In this document: piece by piece, positions 9,629 to 21,852 of the stretch
Position numbering within the stretch: position 1 is the first letter of the stretch
Layout: each line of letters opens with the position of its first letter
Assembly (NCBI RefSeq): GCF_001896205.1
Contig: NZ_MPNU01000001.1
Span: 609,292 to 673,291, forward strand
Reading direction: 5' to 3'
Length of the DNA stretch: 64,000 bases
From: Edwardsiella piscicida
GTDB taxonomy: Bacteria > Pseudomonadota > Gammaproteobacteria > Enterobacterales > Enterobacteriaceae
The notes under the pieces: model-generated
The model's database searches: none
The model's input: only the letters and a program-made list of their open reading frames with translations
Told to the model about the DNA's origin: nothing
Made by a program: the position numbers and the translations under genes

Positions 9629-10618
9629 TCAATCCCAATACAACATCAGCGAAGGCTGCGTATACAGCAGCCCGATATAGGCGATAAACGCACACAATAG
9701 CAGCGCGCCCGCGAGGCGGCCGATGCTGTGCCTACGCCGCAGGCACAGCAGGGTCAGCACCAGCGTAAAGGCCAGCATAACCCAGTAGTCGCGGGCGAAC
9801 GCGGCGCCGTCGATGAGGGGATTGCGCGGGCCGATTAACGCCGGTATCCCCAGTACCACCAGAATATTGAAGGTGTTGGAGCCAATGATATTCCCCAGTA
9901 CAATATCATGCTCGCCCTTTATGGCGCCGGCGCAGGCCGTTGCCAGCTCCGGGAGGCTGGTGCCGACGGCGATCACCGTCAGGCCGATGATCAGTTCGCT
10001 GACGCCCAGATAGCGGGCCAGCACCGTGGCATTGTCGATCACCATGCGAGAGGCCAAGGGCAGGATAATAAACCCGAGCGCCATCCACAGCAGGGCAACC
10101 GGTAGACCGGTATCCCGCGGCAGCTCCGCGATCTGCTCTCGGGCATAGCTATCCTGACCGCCCGGCATTACCCTGTGGGCCATTTTAAGCATTAGCCATA
10201 AGAATGCGCCGAAAAAGGTCATTAAAATAGCACCATCAATACGATTAAGCTGATTGTCATACAGCAAAAAACCGCACAAGATAGTGGCCCCCAGGGTCAG
10301 GGGCAGTTCGCGACGCAGGATATCAGAGCGTACGGACAGTGGGCGGATCAATGCCGCACAGCCAAGGATTAGCAAGATATTGGTGATGTTCGACCCCAGA
10401 ACGTTACCAACGGCCGTATCTATTTGATTATGCAGAGTTGCAGTCAAGGATACGGTCAATTCGGGCAGGGATGTTCCCATACTGACGATGGTCATGCCGA
10501 TGACCAGCGGAGCCACGCCCAGCGCATGCGCAACGGCCGCTGCGCCGTACACCACACGGTCTGCGCCATACACTAAAAGTAGTAAACCGATGAGCATTAG
10601 CAGGGTGGCGAGCAGCAT
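9629..10618 (-). CDS. yrbG: Putative calcium/sodium:proton antiporter YrbG
   Basis: Inner-membrane protein of the CaCA exchanger superfamily. The 329 aa product starts MLLATLLMLIGLLLLVYGADR and contains about ten hydrophobic helices with the two inverted alpha repeats characteristic of the family: GMTIVSMGTSLPELTVS in the first half and GLTVIAVGTSLPELATA in the second. The transported ion in vivo is not established. It heads the minus-strand kdsD-lpt cluster and is divergent from mlaF. An upstream ATG at 10666 would add 16 residues and is not favoured. Confidence 0.9.
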   Translation of the reverse strand: MLLATLLMLIGLLLLVYGADRVVYGAAAVAHALGVAPLVIGMTIVSMGTSLPELTVSLTATLHNQIDTAVGNVLGSNITNILLILGCAALIRPLSVRSDILRRELPLTLGATILCGFLLYDNQLNRIDGAILMTFFGAFLWLMLKMAHRVMPGGQDSYAREQIAELPRDTGLPVALLWMALGFIILPLASRMVIDNATVLARYLGVSELIIGLTVIAVGTSLPELATACAGAIKGEHDIVLGNIIGSNTFNILVVLGIPALIGPRNPLIDGAAFARDYWVMLAFTLVLTLLCLRRRHSIGRLAGALLLCAFIAYIGLLYTQPSLMLYWD

Positions 10619-10898
10619 GCAGGATCCTTGGGTGAATGAAGTCCGGACCTCAGTGTCCGGCGACACAGTTTCTAACGTCTAACTGAACGCGGTCAGTCGG
10701 CCACCGATACCGCTGGCAGTAAGTAATTCACTTAATTTTGACGGTAGGCGGGATAAAAGTAAAACTTATGCTGCTATCAAGGCGGGAAATTCACTGTCTG
10801 AATGTCATAGTGACGAAAAAATAGCATTAATAACCTAGAAAAAGCACGTGGCTGTGTTTTGCTTGAGTTAGCTGATCAATAACCAGGAATAATTGTGG
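10619..10898. promoter_or_regulatory. Divergent intergenic region yrbG / mlaF
   Basis: A 280-base AT-richer gap between outward-facing yrbG and mlaF must hold both promoters. I cannot assign confident -35/-10 boxes. A CAGGA Shine-Dalgarno lies about ten bases before the mlaF ATG at 10899; an in-frame TTG at 10893 is a possible but less likely start. Confidence 0.5.
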
Positions 10899-11729
10899 AT
10901 GAATCATCAGGAAAATAATCTGGTGGATATCCGTGGAATGAGCTTTAGCCGCGGAAATCGCCAGATTTTTACCGACATTAATCTGACCGTTCCGCGCGGG
11001 AAGGTGACGGCGATCATGGGGCCATCGGGGATCGGTAAAACCACCCTGCTGCGTCTGATCGGCGGCCAGCTGCGTCCGGACCGCGGGGAGATTTGGTTCG
11101 ACGGAGAGAATATTCCGGCGCTCTCCCGCGGCCGACTGTTTGAAGCGCGTAAGAAGATGAGCATGCTGTTTCAGTCCGGCGCGCTGTTTACCGATCTCAG
11201 CGTGTTTGACAACGTGGCCTTTCCGCTGCGGGAGCATACGCGGCTGCCGGAGAGCCTGCTGCGCACCACCGTACTGATGAAGCTGGAGGCCGTGGGGCTG
11301 CGCGGTGCCGCCGACCTCATGCCCTCCGAGCTGTCCGGCGGCATGGCGCGCCGGGCGGCGCTGGCCAGGGCTATCGCGCTCGATCCGCAGATGATCCTGT
11401 TCGATGAGCCCTTCGTCGGCCAGGACCCGATCACCATGGGGGTGCTGGTGAAGCTGATCGACGAGCTGAATCACGCGCTGGGCATCACCTGCGTAGTGGT
11501 ATCGCACGATGTCCCCGAGGTGCTGAGTATCGCCGACCATGCCTATATCGTGGCGGAGCAGCGCGTCATCGCGCACGGCGATCGGCAGGCGCTGCGTGCG
11601 AATCAGGATCCGCGGGTGCGCCAGTTCCTTGACGGCATCGCCGATGGGCCGGTGCCTTTCCGTTACCCGGCGGGTGACTATCGCCATGCGCTGCTGGCAT
11701 CGGGAGAGGGCTCATCACATGTTGCTTAA
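10899..11729 (+). CDS. mlaF: Phospholipid transport ABC ATP-binding protein MlaF
   Basis: Cytoplasmic ATPase of the MlaFEDB inner-membrane complex that maintains outer-membrane lipid asymmetry. The 276 aa protein shows Walker [10 protein letters not shown], the Q-loop FQSGALF, signature [14 protein letters not shown], Walker [14 protein letters not shown] and H-loop VSHDVPEV. The end overlaps mlaE by 11 bases, the first coupling in a tight mlaFEDCB operon. Confidence 0.97.
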   Translation: MNHQENNLVDIRGMSFSRGNRQIFTDINLTVPRGKVTAIMGPSGIGKTTLLRLIGGQLRPDRGEIWFDGENIPALSRGRLFEARKKMSMLFQSGALFTDLSVFDNVAFPLREHTRLPESLLRTTVLMKLEAVGLRGAADLMPSELSGGMARRAALARAIALDPQMILFDEPFVGQDPITMGVLVKLIDELNHALGITCVVVSHDVPEVLSIADHAYIVAEQRVIAHGDRQALRANQDPRVRQFLDGIADGPVPFRYPAGDYRHALLASGEGSSHVA

Positions 11730-12501
11730 TGGACTGGCGGCCTTTGGACGCCGTGGCATTCGGGTCTGCGCCGCCTTCGGTCGCGCCGGACTGATGCTCT
11801 TCAGCGCGCTGGTTGGTCGGCCAGAGCCGGGCAAGCAGTGGCCGCTGCTGCGCCGCCAGCTGTACAGCGTCGGGGTTCAGTCTCTACTGATCATTATCGT
11901 CTCAGGGCTGTTTATCGGCATGGTGCTGGGGCTACAGGGGTATCTGGTGCTGACGACCTACAGCGCCGAGGCCAGCCTGGGCATGATGGTGGCGCTGTCG
12001 CTGCTGCGCGAACTGGGGCCGGTGGTGACCGCCCTGCTGTTCGCCGGACGCGCCGGTTCGGCGCTGACCGCGGAAATCGGCCTGATGAAGGCGACGGAGC
12101 AGCTCTCTAGCCTAGAAATGATGGCGGTTGATCCGCTGCGGCGCGTGGTCGCGCCGCGCTTTTGGGCTGGGGTGATCAGCATGCCGCTGCTGACGGTGAT
12201 CTTTGTCGCCGTGGGGATCTGGGGCGGCTCGGTGGTCGGCGTAGATTGGAAAGGCATCGACGCGGGTTTCTTCTGGTCGGCGATGCAGGGGGCGGTGGAC
12301 TACCGCACCGATCTGCTGAACTGTCTGATCAAGAGCCTGGTATTCGCCATTACGGTCATGTGGATCGCGCTGTTCAACGGCTATGATGCGGTCCCCACCT
12401 CGGCTGGGATCAGTCGAGCGACGACGCGTACCGTCGTGCATGCGTCGCTGGCGGTGTTAGGGTTGGATTTTGTGCTGACGGCACTGATGTTTGGGAATTG
12501 A
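11719..12501 (+). CDS. mlaE: Phospholipid transport permease MlaE
   Basis: Integral membrane permease of the Mla ABC complex. The 260 aa product is the E. coli length, starts [16 protein letters not shown], and carries the conserved family segments [39 protein letters not shown] and [13 protein letters not shown]. Membrane helices alternate through the second half. It begins inside the last codons of mlaF and ends four bases before mlaD. Confidence 0.96.
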   Translation: MLLNGLAAFGRRGIRVCAAFGRAGLMLFSALVGRPEPGKQWPLLRRQLYSVGVQSLLIIIVSGLFIGMVLGLQGYLVLTTYSAEASLGMMVALSLLRELGPVVTALLFAGRAGSALTAEIGLMKATEQLSSLEMMAVDPLRRVVAPRFWAGVISMPLLTVIFVAVGIWGGSVVGVDWKGIDAGFFWSAMQGAVDYRTDLLNCLIKSLVFAITVMWIALFNGYDAVPTSAGISRATTRTVVHASLAVLGLDFVLTALMFGN

Positions 12502-12505
12502 TGCA

Positions 12506-13039
12506 ATGCAAACGAAAAAAGCTGAAGTGTGGGTCGGTCTGTTTATGCTGATCGCCCTGTGTGCCGCCGTTTTCCTCTGTCTACAGGTGGCCAACGTGAA
12601 ATCGCTGGGGAGCGAGCCGACGTATCGCCTGTACGCTACGTTTGATAACGTCGGCGGCCTGAAGGCGCGCTCTCCGGTGAAAATCGGCGGCGTCGTGATT
12701 GGCCGGGTGGCGGAGATTTCGCTGGATACTCAGACCTATCTGCCGCGGGTGGCGATGGACATCGACCAGCGCTACAACCATATTCCCGACACCAGTTCCC
12801 TGGCGATCCGGACCTCTGGCCTGCTGGGAGAGCAGTATCTGGCCCTCAACGTCGGGTTTGAAGATCCGGAGATGGGCACGGCGATTCTGAAAGACGGTGG
12901 CACTATTCAGGATACCAAGTCAGCCATCGTGCTGGAGGATTTGATCGGGCAGTTCCTGTATAAGAGCGGCGGCGAGAACGGTAACGCCTCCGCCAGTACC
13001 GCTCCCGCCGGCAATACGCCGGCGCCTGTCGCACATTAA
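12506..13039 (+). CDS. mlaD: MCE-domain lipid-binding protein MlaD
   Basis: Periplasmic hexameric ring anchored by one N-terminal helix that passes phospholipid between MlaC and MlaFE. The 177 aa product starts [19 protein letters not shown] (membrane anchor), followed by the MCE domain with [20 protein letters not shown] and [20 protein letters not shown]. The C-terminal tail is low complexity. It sits in order between mlaE and mlaC. Confidence 0.96.
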   Translation: MQTKKAEVWVGLFMLIALCAAVFLCLQVANVKSLGSEPTYRLYATFDNVGGLKARSPVKIGGVVIGRVAEISLDTQTYLPRVAMDIDQRYNHIPDTSSLAIRTSGLLGEQYLALNVGFEDPEMGTAILKDGGTIQDTKSAIVLEDLIGQFLYKSGGENGNASASTAPAGNTPAPVAH

Positions 13040-13059
13040 TCACAGCGAGGATGTTGAAC

Positions 13060-13710
13060 ATGTTGAAACGTATTGTGATGGCCGCGCTGCTGTGCGTGGC
13101 GCCCTGGTTCTCCGCGCAGGCCAGCGCCGCGCCGACGCTGGACCAAAGCAACCCTTATACCCTGATGAATCAGGCCGCCGCCGCGACCTTTAGCCGCCTG
13201 AAGAGCGAGCAGCCGCGTATCAAGCAGGACCCCGACTATCTGCGCACGATCGTGCGTGAAGAGCTGATGCCCTATGTGCAGGTGAAGTACGCCGGGGCAC
13301 TGGTGCTGGGCCAGTATTACCGCGGCGCGACGCCGGCGCAGCGCGATGCCTACTTTAAGGCTTTCCAGAGCTATCTGGAGCAGGTGTATGGCCAGGCCCT
13401 GGCGCTGTATCATGGCCAGCGCTATGAGGTGGCCACAGAGCGTCCGCTGGGCGATGCCACTATCGTGACTATCCGGGTCACGATCTTTGACAATCAGGGG
13501 CGCCCGCCGGTGCGTCTGGACTTCCAATGGCGTAAAAATACCCAGACCGGCCATTGGCAGGCGTTTGACATGATTGCCGAGGGGGTCAGCATGATCACCA
13601 CCAAACAGAACGAATGGGCCGCCATTCTGCGCGAGAAAGGGGTCGATGGCCTGACGCAGCAGCTGATCGTCGCGGCCAAACAGCCCATTACGCTGGACAC
13701 CAAGCAGTGA
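13060..13710 (+). CDS. mlaC: Periplasmic phospholipid-binding protein MlaC
   Basis: Soluble shuttle carrying phospholipid between MlaA-OmpC at the outer membrane and MlaD. The 216 aa precursor has a signal peptide ending near AQASA, then the Ttg2D/MlaC fold with [20 protein letters not shown] and [11 protein letters not shown]. The start at 13060 is preferred because GAGG is nine bases upstream; an ATG at 13051 directly abuts that Shine-Dalgarno. It overlaps mlaB by four bases. Confidence 0.95.
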   Translation: MLKRIVMAALLCVAPWFSAQASAAPTLDQSNPYTLMNQAAAATFSRLKSEQPRIKQDPDYLRTIVREELMPYVQVKYAGALVLGQYYRGATPAQRDAYFKAFQSYLEQVYGQALALYHGQRYEVATERPLGDATIVTIRVTIFDNQGRPPVRLDFQWRKNTQTGHWQAFDMIAEGVSMITTKQNEWAAILREKGVDGLTQQLIVAAKQPITLDTKQ

Positions 13711-14021
13711 CAGCGCGGGGTGAACTGCGCTGGCGGCGCGTCGACGCGACCCTGTACCTGCAGGGGGCGCTGGAGTGCGATTCGCTGGATGCGCTCTGGC
13801 AGCAGCGCCAGACGCTGCTGACGGACATCACGTGTGTGGATATCAGCGAGCTGTCGCGGGTGGATTCGGCGGGGCTGGCCCTGCTGCTGCATGTGCAAAA
13901 CCTGCGTCCGGAGACGCCGATACCGCTGCGGGGCGTCAGTGAGCGCCTGCGTACCCTGATAACCCTGTATAACCTGCAGGATATCGTAGTGTGCGCGGCG
14001 CCCTCGGCTAACCTTGCGTAA
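13707..14021 (+). CDS. mlaB: STAS-domain protein MlaB
   Basis: Cytoplasmic STAS-domain subunit that binds MlaF and stabilises the Mla complex. The 104 aa product is read from a GTG start in a GTGA overlap with the mlaC stop ([20 protein letters not shown]). The STAS core is visible in [20 protein letters not shown], where the conserved Ser/Asp pair lies. E. coli MlaB is 97 aa. It is the last gene of the operon and is followed by a terminator. Confidence 0.92.
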   Translation: MTARGELRWRRVDATLYLQGALECDSLDALWQQRQTLLTDITCVDISELSRVDSAGLALLLHVQNLRPETPIPLRGVSERLRTLITLYNLQDIVVCAAPSANLA

Positions 14022-14040
14022 TCCCTCGTAATAATCACCA

Positions 14041-14072
14041 AGCCCCCGTCAGCGGCGCCGATGGGGGCTTTT
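14041..14072 (+). terminator. Terminator of the mla operon
   Basis: AGCCCCC pairs with GGGGGCT across a GC-rich loop that is itself palindromic, followed by TTT. The run of T is short, but the position right after mlaB fits an intrinsic terminator. Confidence 0.7.
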
Positions 14073-14161
14073 CACTGTTTAAGCCGACGCCACTTTCCTC
14101 TAATATGTACAGCCTATTCGCCTATTGCATAGGCTTGGTAACCCGAAAAGAATCGAACGCC

Positions 14162-14416
14162 ATGAATAATGATCAAATCAAAGACGTGCTGATGAAGGCA
14201 TTGGCCCTGCAAGAGGTCCATGTCACCGGTGACGGTAGCCATTTTCAGGTTATCGTAGTGGGTGAGCTGTTTGCCGGGATGAGCCGGGTTAAGCAGCAGC
14301 AGGCGGTTTACGCCCCGCTGATGGAGTACATTGCGGACAACCGTATTCATGCGCTGACCATCAAAGCCTATACGCCCGACGAGTGGCAGCGCGACCGCAA
14401 GCTGAGCGGTCTGTGA
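14162..14416 (+). CDS. ibaG: BolA-family acid stress protein IbaG
   Basis: BolA-like protein that forms [2Fe-2S]-bridged complexes with monothiol glutaredoxin and affects acid tolerance. The 84 aa product equals E. coli IbaG and shows the class II BolA fold with [19 protein letters not shown] and the conserved C-terminal [18 protein letters not shown]. An upstream in-frame ATG at 14105 would add 19 residues and is rejected by homology. It lies 63 bases before murA and is probably co-transcribed with it. Confidence 0.96.
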   Translation: MNNDQIKDVLMKALALQEVHVTGDGSHFQVIVVGELFAGMSRVKQQQAVYAPLMEYIADNRIHALTIKAYTPDEWQRDRKLSGL

Positions 14417-14479
14417 TTTTGCGCCGTCGGCCAACGGGCGGGCGGCGGTAGATAACTGATTAAGCGAGAACGCAATTAA

Positions 14480-15736
<1,257 letters not shown>

Positions 15737-15756
15737 TCGCCGCCGCTGAGTGAAAC

Positions 15757-15786
15757 AGCCCCCGCCGTCAGGCCGGGGGCTTTTTT
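15757..15786 (+). terminator. Rho-independent terminator of murA
   Basis: GCCCCCG pairs with CGGGGGC around a short loop and is followed by six T residues. Confidence 0.9.
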
Positions 15787-16098
15787 ATGCGCTGAACGGC
15801 GCCGCGGACGCCGGTGCGCGGTGCTTCAGTGGCATGGAGAGATCAGGACGTGTCCGGTAACGTTGCTGGCGGTTATTTTGCCCAGGACAAGGCGCGAGCG
15901 GCGAGCTTTGGCGGGCCTAAATGCACCGTGAGTAACGCCGTACGGGGCTAAAATAGCCCCAGCCCTGCGGGGCGCGTGTCAGAAGCACGAACGCTGCGTT
16001 GTCAGACTTGAACATAGTCCCACGATGTCCTGCGCTCGCCGCCTTGATTACGCGCGTCTGGCCCCGCGCCGACGACGCGCACCGTTACGGGATGCGCC
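15787..16098. other. Structured non-coding junction between murA and degS
   Basis: This 312-base gap has no convincing gene. It holds a perfect hairpin GGGGCT-AAAAT-AGCCCC at 15944-15960 and, outside it, an imperfect long-range inverted pair: CAAGGCGCGAGCG near 15889 matches the reverse complement of CGCTCGCCGCCTTG near 16034, with one base of slippage. Inside is the near-direct repeat GTCAGAA / GTCAGAC (about 15978 and 16001). The bounded, foldable segment resembles a dispersed intergenic repeat, and it marks a place where order differs from E. coli (murA next to degS). No known repeat family is recognised. Confidence 0.45.
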
Positions 16099-17160
16099 CT
16101 AGTCTACGTTGGGAAACTCGGCGATGGTCACGTTCAGCTTCAGGCGCTCGCCGTTACGCATGATGATGACCGGCACCTCGCTGCCCGGGCGGATTTCCGC
16201 TACCTGATCCATCGTTTCCGTGGCGCTGATCGCCGGCTTCCCGTTGACGTTGAGGACGATATCGCCAGGGTGGATCCCCGCCAGGGCCGCCGGCCCGTTT
16301 GCGGCGACGCTATTGACGATAATCCCCTGAATACGCTCGGCGCTGGCCGGCTGATTACGCACCGGCACGATCTCCCGCCCGCCGATGCCGATGAAGCCGC
16401 GGATCACCCGGCCATCGCGGATCAGCTTGTTCATGATCTTGGTGGCGAGGGCGGTGGGAATGGCGAACCCGATGCCCTCCGGCGTCTCGCCGTCGTTGCT
16501 TTTATCCAGGGAGAGGGTATTGATACCGACCAGCTCGCCGAGGGAGTTGACCAGCGCCCCGCCGGAGTTGCCGTGGTTAATGGAGGCATCGGTCTGTAGG
16601 AAGTTCTGATGGCCGTAGGTGCTCAGGCCGACACGCCCGGTGGCGCTGATGATCCCCTGCGTCGTGGTCTGCCCGATGTTATAGGGGTTGCCGATGGCCA
16701 GCACCACGTCACCGATATGCGGTACCCGCTTGGGATTAATGGTGATCACCGGCAGGTTACTGGCCTGGATCTTGAGCACCGCCAGATCCGTCAGGGTATC
16801 GGAGCCGACCAGCATCGCCTCGAACCAGCGGCCATCCTGCAGGGCGACCACGATCTGATCGGCGGCGCTGACCACATGCTTGTTGGTCAGGATATAGCCT
16901 TTCTCATCCATGATTACCCCGGAGCCCAGGGTTTTGATCGCCAGCCCGCTGTTGCTGCCGCTCATGCTGCCGTTATACACGTTGACCACCGCCGGCGCGG
17001 CGCGTCTGACCGCCGCATTATAGCTTACCGGCTGCTCTTCGAAGCTCGCCTCGCTGAACAGCGGCATCAGGCCGTGGGGGCGCAGAGAGGGCAGAGCAAT
17101 CATCAATACGATTGCCACGGCCAGACCGAGCAGAGTGGAGCGCAGCAGTTTTACCAGCAT
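16099..17160 (-). CDS. degS: Site-1 protease DegS
   Basis: Inner-membrane-anchored trypsin-like protease that senses misfolded outer-membrane proteins through its PDZ domain and cuts RseA to start the sigma-E response. The 353 aa product has an N-terminal membrane anchor (LLGLAVAIVLMIALPSL), a catalytic triad at His95 (LTNKHVV), Asp125 (SDTLTDLAVLK) and Ser199 ([11 protein letters not shown]), and one PDZ domain ending IRPGSEVPVIIMRNGERL. An upstream ATG at 17169 adds three residues. degQ lies 91 bases upstream on the same strand. Intact, unlike degQ. Confidence 0.97.
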   Translation of the reverse strand: MLVKLLRSTLLGLAVAIVLMIALPSLRPHGLMPLFSEASFEEQPVSYNAAVRRAAPAVVNVYNGSMSGSNSGLAIKTLGSGVIMDEKGYILTNKHVVSAADQIVVALQDGRWFEAMLVGSDTLTDLAVLKIQASNLPVITINPKRVPHIGDVVLAIGNPYNIGQTTTQGIISATGRVGLSTYGHQNFLQTDASINHGNSGGALVNSLGELVGINTLSLDKSNDGETPEGIGFAIPTALATKIMNKLIRDGRVIRGFIGIGGREIVPVRNQPASAERIQGIIVNSVAANGPAALAGIHPGDIVLNVNGKPAISATETMDQVAEIRPGSEVPVIIMRNGERLKLNVTIAEFPNVD

Positions 17161-17251
17161 GGTTATCAACGTAGAGCGGAAAGGGTAATCGCAAGAATAA
17201 CAGAGAAACGGGGAGTGGGGCAGCGCCCGCCCCCCGATTTTGTGCAGGCCA

Positions 17252-18546
17252 TCAACGCAGCAGGAGGTACATGCCTTCGCCGCCGCGGATCAGATGCAGC
17301 GCGATAACCGGCGGGTCGCCGGCCAGCGCGCGGCGCAGGGCGGCGATATCGCGGGTGCGCAGGCGGTTGACGCCGATGATCAGATCCGCCTTATGCAGAC
17401 CGATCTGCGCCGCCGGTGACCCTTTTTCTACCGTATCGATACGGATCCCCGGCGCTCCCTGGGCCTCTCCGGGGCTGAGGCTCGCCCCGGCAAGCGCCGG
17501 CGTCAGCGTCTCTCCCTGCACGCTGGCCAGCGCATGGTTTTCCAATGTCACGGTGACGTTCATCGGCTTGCCGTTGCGCAGCAGCCCAATCTGCAGCGCG
17601 GTGCCGGGTGCGACGGATCCCACCTTGGCCCGTAGCTCGGCGAAGCTGGTGATCGGGGTACCATTGAGGGAGATCAGCACATCGCCGGCCCGGATCCCGG
17701 CGCGCGCCGCGGCAGACTTGGGTAAGACCTCATTGACGAAGGTGCCGCGCGGGCTGTCCAGCTTGAAGGCGTTGGCCAGATCGGCGGTCATATCACGGCC
17801 CCGGATCCCCAGCACGCCGCGCTTGACCTCGCCGTATTTGATCAGCTGATCGCTCAGGCTGCGCGCCATATTGCTGGGGATCGCAAAGCCGATACCGATG
17901 TTGCCGCCGGCGGGGCCAGGATCGCGGTATTGATCCCGATCAGCTCGCCCTTGAGGTTGACCAGCGCCCCGCCGGAGTTGCCGCTGTTGATGGCGGCGTC
18001 GGTCTGAATAAAGTTTTCCAGCCCCTCCAGATTGAGCCCGCTGCGCCCCAGCGCAGAGACGATGCCGGCGGTTGCCGTCTGCCCTAGCCCAAAGGGATTG
18101 CCGACGGCCACGGCAAAGTCACCGACGCGCAGTTTATCGGAGTCGGCCAGGGGAATGGCCGTCAGATGACGGGCATCGATCAGCTGGAGCAGCGCGATAT
18201 CAGAGGCGGCATCGCGGCCAATCAGTCGGGCTGAGTACTCCCGCCCATCCTCCAGCTGTACCCGGATCGATTGGGCATCGCGGATGACGTGGTTATTGGT
18301 CAGCACGTAGCCTTTATCCGCGTTAATGATAACGCCGGAGCCGAGCCCCTCCATGCGGCGGTGGCGCGGCGTCTGCTTGCCCTCGACATAGACGCTGACC
18401 ACGGCCGGCAGAACCTTGGCCAGCATAGGCGCCAGGCTGGGCAGCGCCTGGCCGTTCAGGGTCGCCGGCAGCGATGCCTGGGCGGTGGGCAGCGCGCCGA
18501 GCGACAGGCTCAGGGCAAGAAGAAGGGGAAGCGATCTGCGGGTCAT
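17252..18546 (-). pseudogene. degQ: Periplasmic serine endoprotease DegQ, frameshifted
   Basis: A HtrA-family periplasmic protease/chaperone. The N-terminal part (18546 to about 17912) has a signal peptide (ending ALPTAQA), triad residues His86 (TNNHVI), Asp116 (AASDIALLQ) and Ser191 ([10 protein letters not shown]), then runs to INTAILAP near residue 212 and loses frame. The remainder, [20 protein letters not shown] through both PDZ domains to GEGMYLLLR, continues in another frame to 17252. The break is at a run of four G on the plus strand (17912-17915); one extra base there restores [15 protein letters not shown] exactly. So a one-base homopolymer deletion: either a real mutation or a sequencing error. 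No slippery heptamer suggesting programmed shifting is seen. Confidence 0.9.
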
Positions 18547-18701
18547 GGCACCATCCTACAATCTGTGGCGCAAGGGCTGCGACGGAGTAAGGGAAAAAAG
18601 ATGAAGCGGCGGCGCGGCACGCGATGACGCGTACCGCCGGACGACGGGCTATCCAGGGTACGCGCAGGGCGCATCAGCGCCGTCGGGCGGCGCTGATGCG
18701 G

Positions 18702-19094
18702 TTAATCGTGGCGGTCGGCGCGCAGCAGGCCGGAGGCGCCCTCGGAATAGTCGCGCGGCGGGATTTCGACCGGCGCCTGATCGTTATCCGCTTCCGTCAG
18801 ACGGTAGCGGAACGGATTATCATGCGCAGGCATATCCGGCAGCAGATTATTTGAGCTGGTCGCCATGTGCTGATACAGCTGACGGTAATCTTTCGCCATA
18901 TTGTCGAGCAACTCGGCGCTGCGGGCAAAATGGTTGACCAGCTCCTGGCGGTACTGATCCAGATCGGTTTTACTTTTCTCCAGCTCATCCTGCAGCGTTT
19001 TCTGCTGGCGCAGTTTCCGGTTACCAAAGCGCATCGCCAGCGCACCGATGATGATGCCGACAACCAAACCAATAAGCGCATACTCCCAAGTCAT
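18702..19094 (-). CDS. zapG: Cell-division/envelope coordination protein ZapG (YhcB)
   Basis: Inner-membrane protein (DUF1043) that interacts with the divisome and elongasome and influences envelope synthesis. The 130 aa product has an N-terminal membrane helix (WEYALIGLVVGIIIGALAM) and then a long coiled coil (about residues 28-90) rich in Lys, Glu and Gln, followed by a short disordered tail. E. coli YhcB is 132 aa. It is divergent from zapE, as in E. coli. Confidence 0.93.
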   Translation of the reverse strand: MTWEYALIGLVVGIIIGALAMRFGNRKLRQQKTLQDELEKSKTDLDQYRQELVNHFARSAELLDNMAKDYRQLYQHMATSSNNLLPDMPAHDNPFRYRLTEADNDQAPVEIPPRDYSEGASGLLRADRHD

Positions 19095-19291
19095 GGTGAC
19101 TCCTATTGTCTGAACAATCCTGCTCGTGTGATTACGCAGTTACGGGACATTCCCTAATACCCACACTATAACCGCTAACCGAGCCAGAGTGGAATCCCGT
19201 CGCTATTTTGCATATGGTTATGACTCACTGAAGGGGATGACGCAGGCGTTTAGCGCGTCGTCCATAATGCAGAATAAGGATACCCGCGCCG

Positions 19292-20425
19292 ATGTCCTCG
19301 CCCTATGCTCTGACGCCCGATACGCCGCTGGCCCGCTACCGCGCGGCCCTGGCCGCCGGTGACTATCAGCCGGATGCCGCTCAGCAGAGAGCGGTGGAGG
19401 CGCTGGATGAGATCCATCGTCAGTGGGCGGTGCGCTGGCATACCGCCGGGCCGGCCGCGTGGCGGACGCGGCTGCCTCACTGGCTCGGTGGGCGGCGTAC
19501 CGCGGAGCCCATCGTTGGGCTATATCTGTGGGGGGGCGTTGGCCGGGGAAAAACCTGGCTGATGGATCTGTTTTTTGACACCCTGCCAGGACAGCGCAAG
19601 CAGCGTCTGCACTTTCACCGATTCATGCTGTGGGTGCATGAGTCGCTGGCGGATAAACAGGGACAGGCCGATCCGCTGTCGGCGCTGGCGGATGCGCTGA
19701 AGGCGCAGGCGGATGTGCTGTGCTTCGACGAATTTTTTGTGACGGACATCGGCGACGCCATGCTGTTAGGTACCCTGCTGCCGGCGCTGTTCACGCGCGG
19801 GGTGACGCTGGTCGCCACGTCCAATATTCCCCCGGCGCAGCTCTACCCCAACGGCCTGCAGCGCAGCCGCTTTCTGCCCGCCATCGCCCAAATCCAGACG
19901 CACTGCCAGGTGCTGAACGTCGACGGGGGCACCGATTACCGCCTGCGCACCCTGACCCAGGCGCACCTGTACCTGACGCCGCTGGGGGCGCGCACAGAAC
20001 AGGCCATGGAGGCGTTGTTTCTACGCTTGGCCGGTCAGACGGGGCAGATCGGCGGTACGCTGGCGATCAACCACCGCCAGATGCCGGTGCTACGGCGCGC
20101 AGAGGCGGTGGTGGCGCTGCATTTCTCCGCGCTGTGCGAGGCGCCCTGCAGCTCACGGGATTACATTGCGCTGGCTCAGCGCTATCATACGGTGCTGTTG
20201 CACGGGGTCAGCGCGATGGGGGCCGACCGTGAAGCGTGCGCACGGCGTTTTCTGGCGCTGGTGGATGAGTTCTATGAGCGCCGGGTGACGCTGATTATCA
20301 GCGCGACCTGCGATATGTTTGGTCTTTATCGCGGCGAGCGCCTGGCGTTTGAATATCAGCGCTGCCTGTCCCGCCTGCAGGAGATGCAGAGCGAAGCCTA
20401 CCTGAGCCTGCCGCATCGGCCATGA
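19292..20425 (+). CDS. zapE: Cell division ATPase ZapE
   Basis: AFG1/LACE1-like P-loop ATPase that associates with FtsZ during constriction. The 377 aa protein (E. coli 375) has Walker A GGVGRGKTWLMDLFF, Walker B VLCFDEFFVTDIGDAM and a sensor-like VATSNIPPAQLYPNGLQR. C-terminal RERL-type segments (LYRGERLAFEYQRCLSRLQEM) are conserved. It precedes the rplM-rpsI operon, which has its own promoter. Confidence 0.94.
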   Translation: MSSPYALTPDTPLARYRAALAAGDYQPDAAQQRAVEALDEIHRQWAVRWHTAGPAAWRTRLPHWLGGRRTAEPIVGLYLWGGVGRGKTWLMDLFFDTLPGQRKQRLHFHRFMLWVHESLADKQGQADPLSALADALKAQADVLCFDEFFVTDIGDAMLLGTLLPALFTRGVTLVATSNIPPAQLYPNGLQRSRFLPAIAQIQTHCQVLNVDGGTDYRLRTLTQAHLYLTPLGARTEQAMEALFLRLAGQTGQIGGTLAINHRQMPVLRRAEAVVALHFSALCEAPCSSRDYIALAQRYHTVLLHGVSAMGADREACARRFLALVDEFYERRVTLIISATCDMFGLYRGERLAFEYQRCLSRLQEMQSEAYLSLPHRP

Positions 20426-20509
20426 GTGCGCACGGGAGGTATCGCCGCGCGCGGGCAATAAATTCCATCGCCGTGCGAAAAAGCGATCGATCTTTGAGGC
20501 CGACTTCTC

Positions 20510-21110
<601 letters not shown>

Positions 21111-21121
21111 TCGGGATATAG

Positions 21122-21517
<396 letters not shown>

Positions 21518-21547
21518 TGGGTTTCTGCTTCGGCAGATCCTTAATGC

Positions 21548-21578
21548 TAAAAAACCCGGCCTGGCCGGGTTTTTTTAT
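21548..21578 (+). terminator. Rho-independent terminator of rplM-rpsI
   Basis: AACCCGGCC pairs with GGCCGGGTT and is followed by seven T residues; A residues on the other side make it symmetrical. Confidence 0.93.
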
Positions 21579-21852
21579 TTCCGTACGGCGTTGGTTTATT
21601 CGCTGTAAAGGATTTTATCCATGAAATCATTATCTGCCCCCCACAAGTACGCCAATTTCTGGTAAACTAGCATTCACTTTTGTCTCCTGTTGCAACGTAT
21701 AAAATTTGAGCGCCGCAGGTCGGGATAAGTCAATGTTTCCGTTGTCTTGCCTTTTTGCGCCCGTAACTGTGCAACAGGCGCTGCGCGTCTCTCTATGTAG
21801 AGCCTGACGGGCACCTGTTCATACCGTTTTCTAGATAAACTTGGAGGTTTTC

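Noticed and set aside
17880..17930. Programmed -1 frameshift in degQ
   Set aside because: There is no X-XXY-YYZ slippery heptamer at the break and HtrA proteases are not known to use frameshifting; a homopolymer deletion is simpler.
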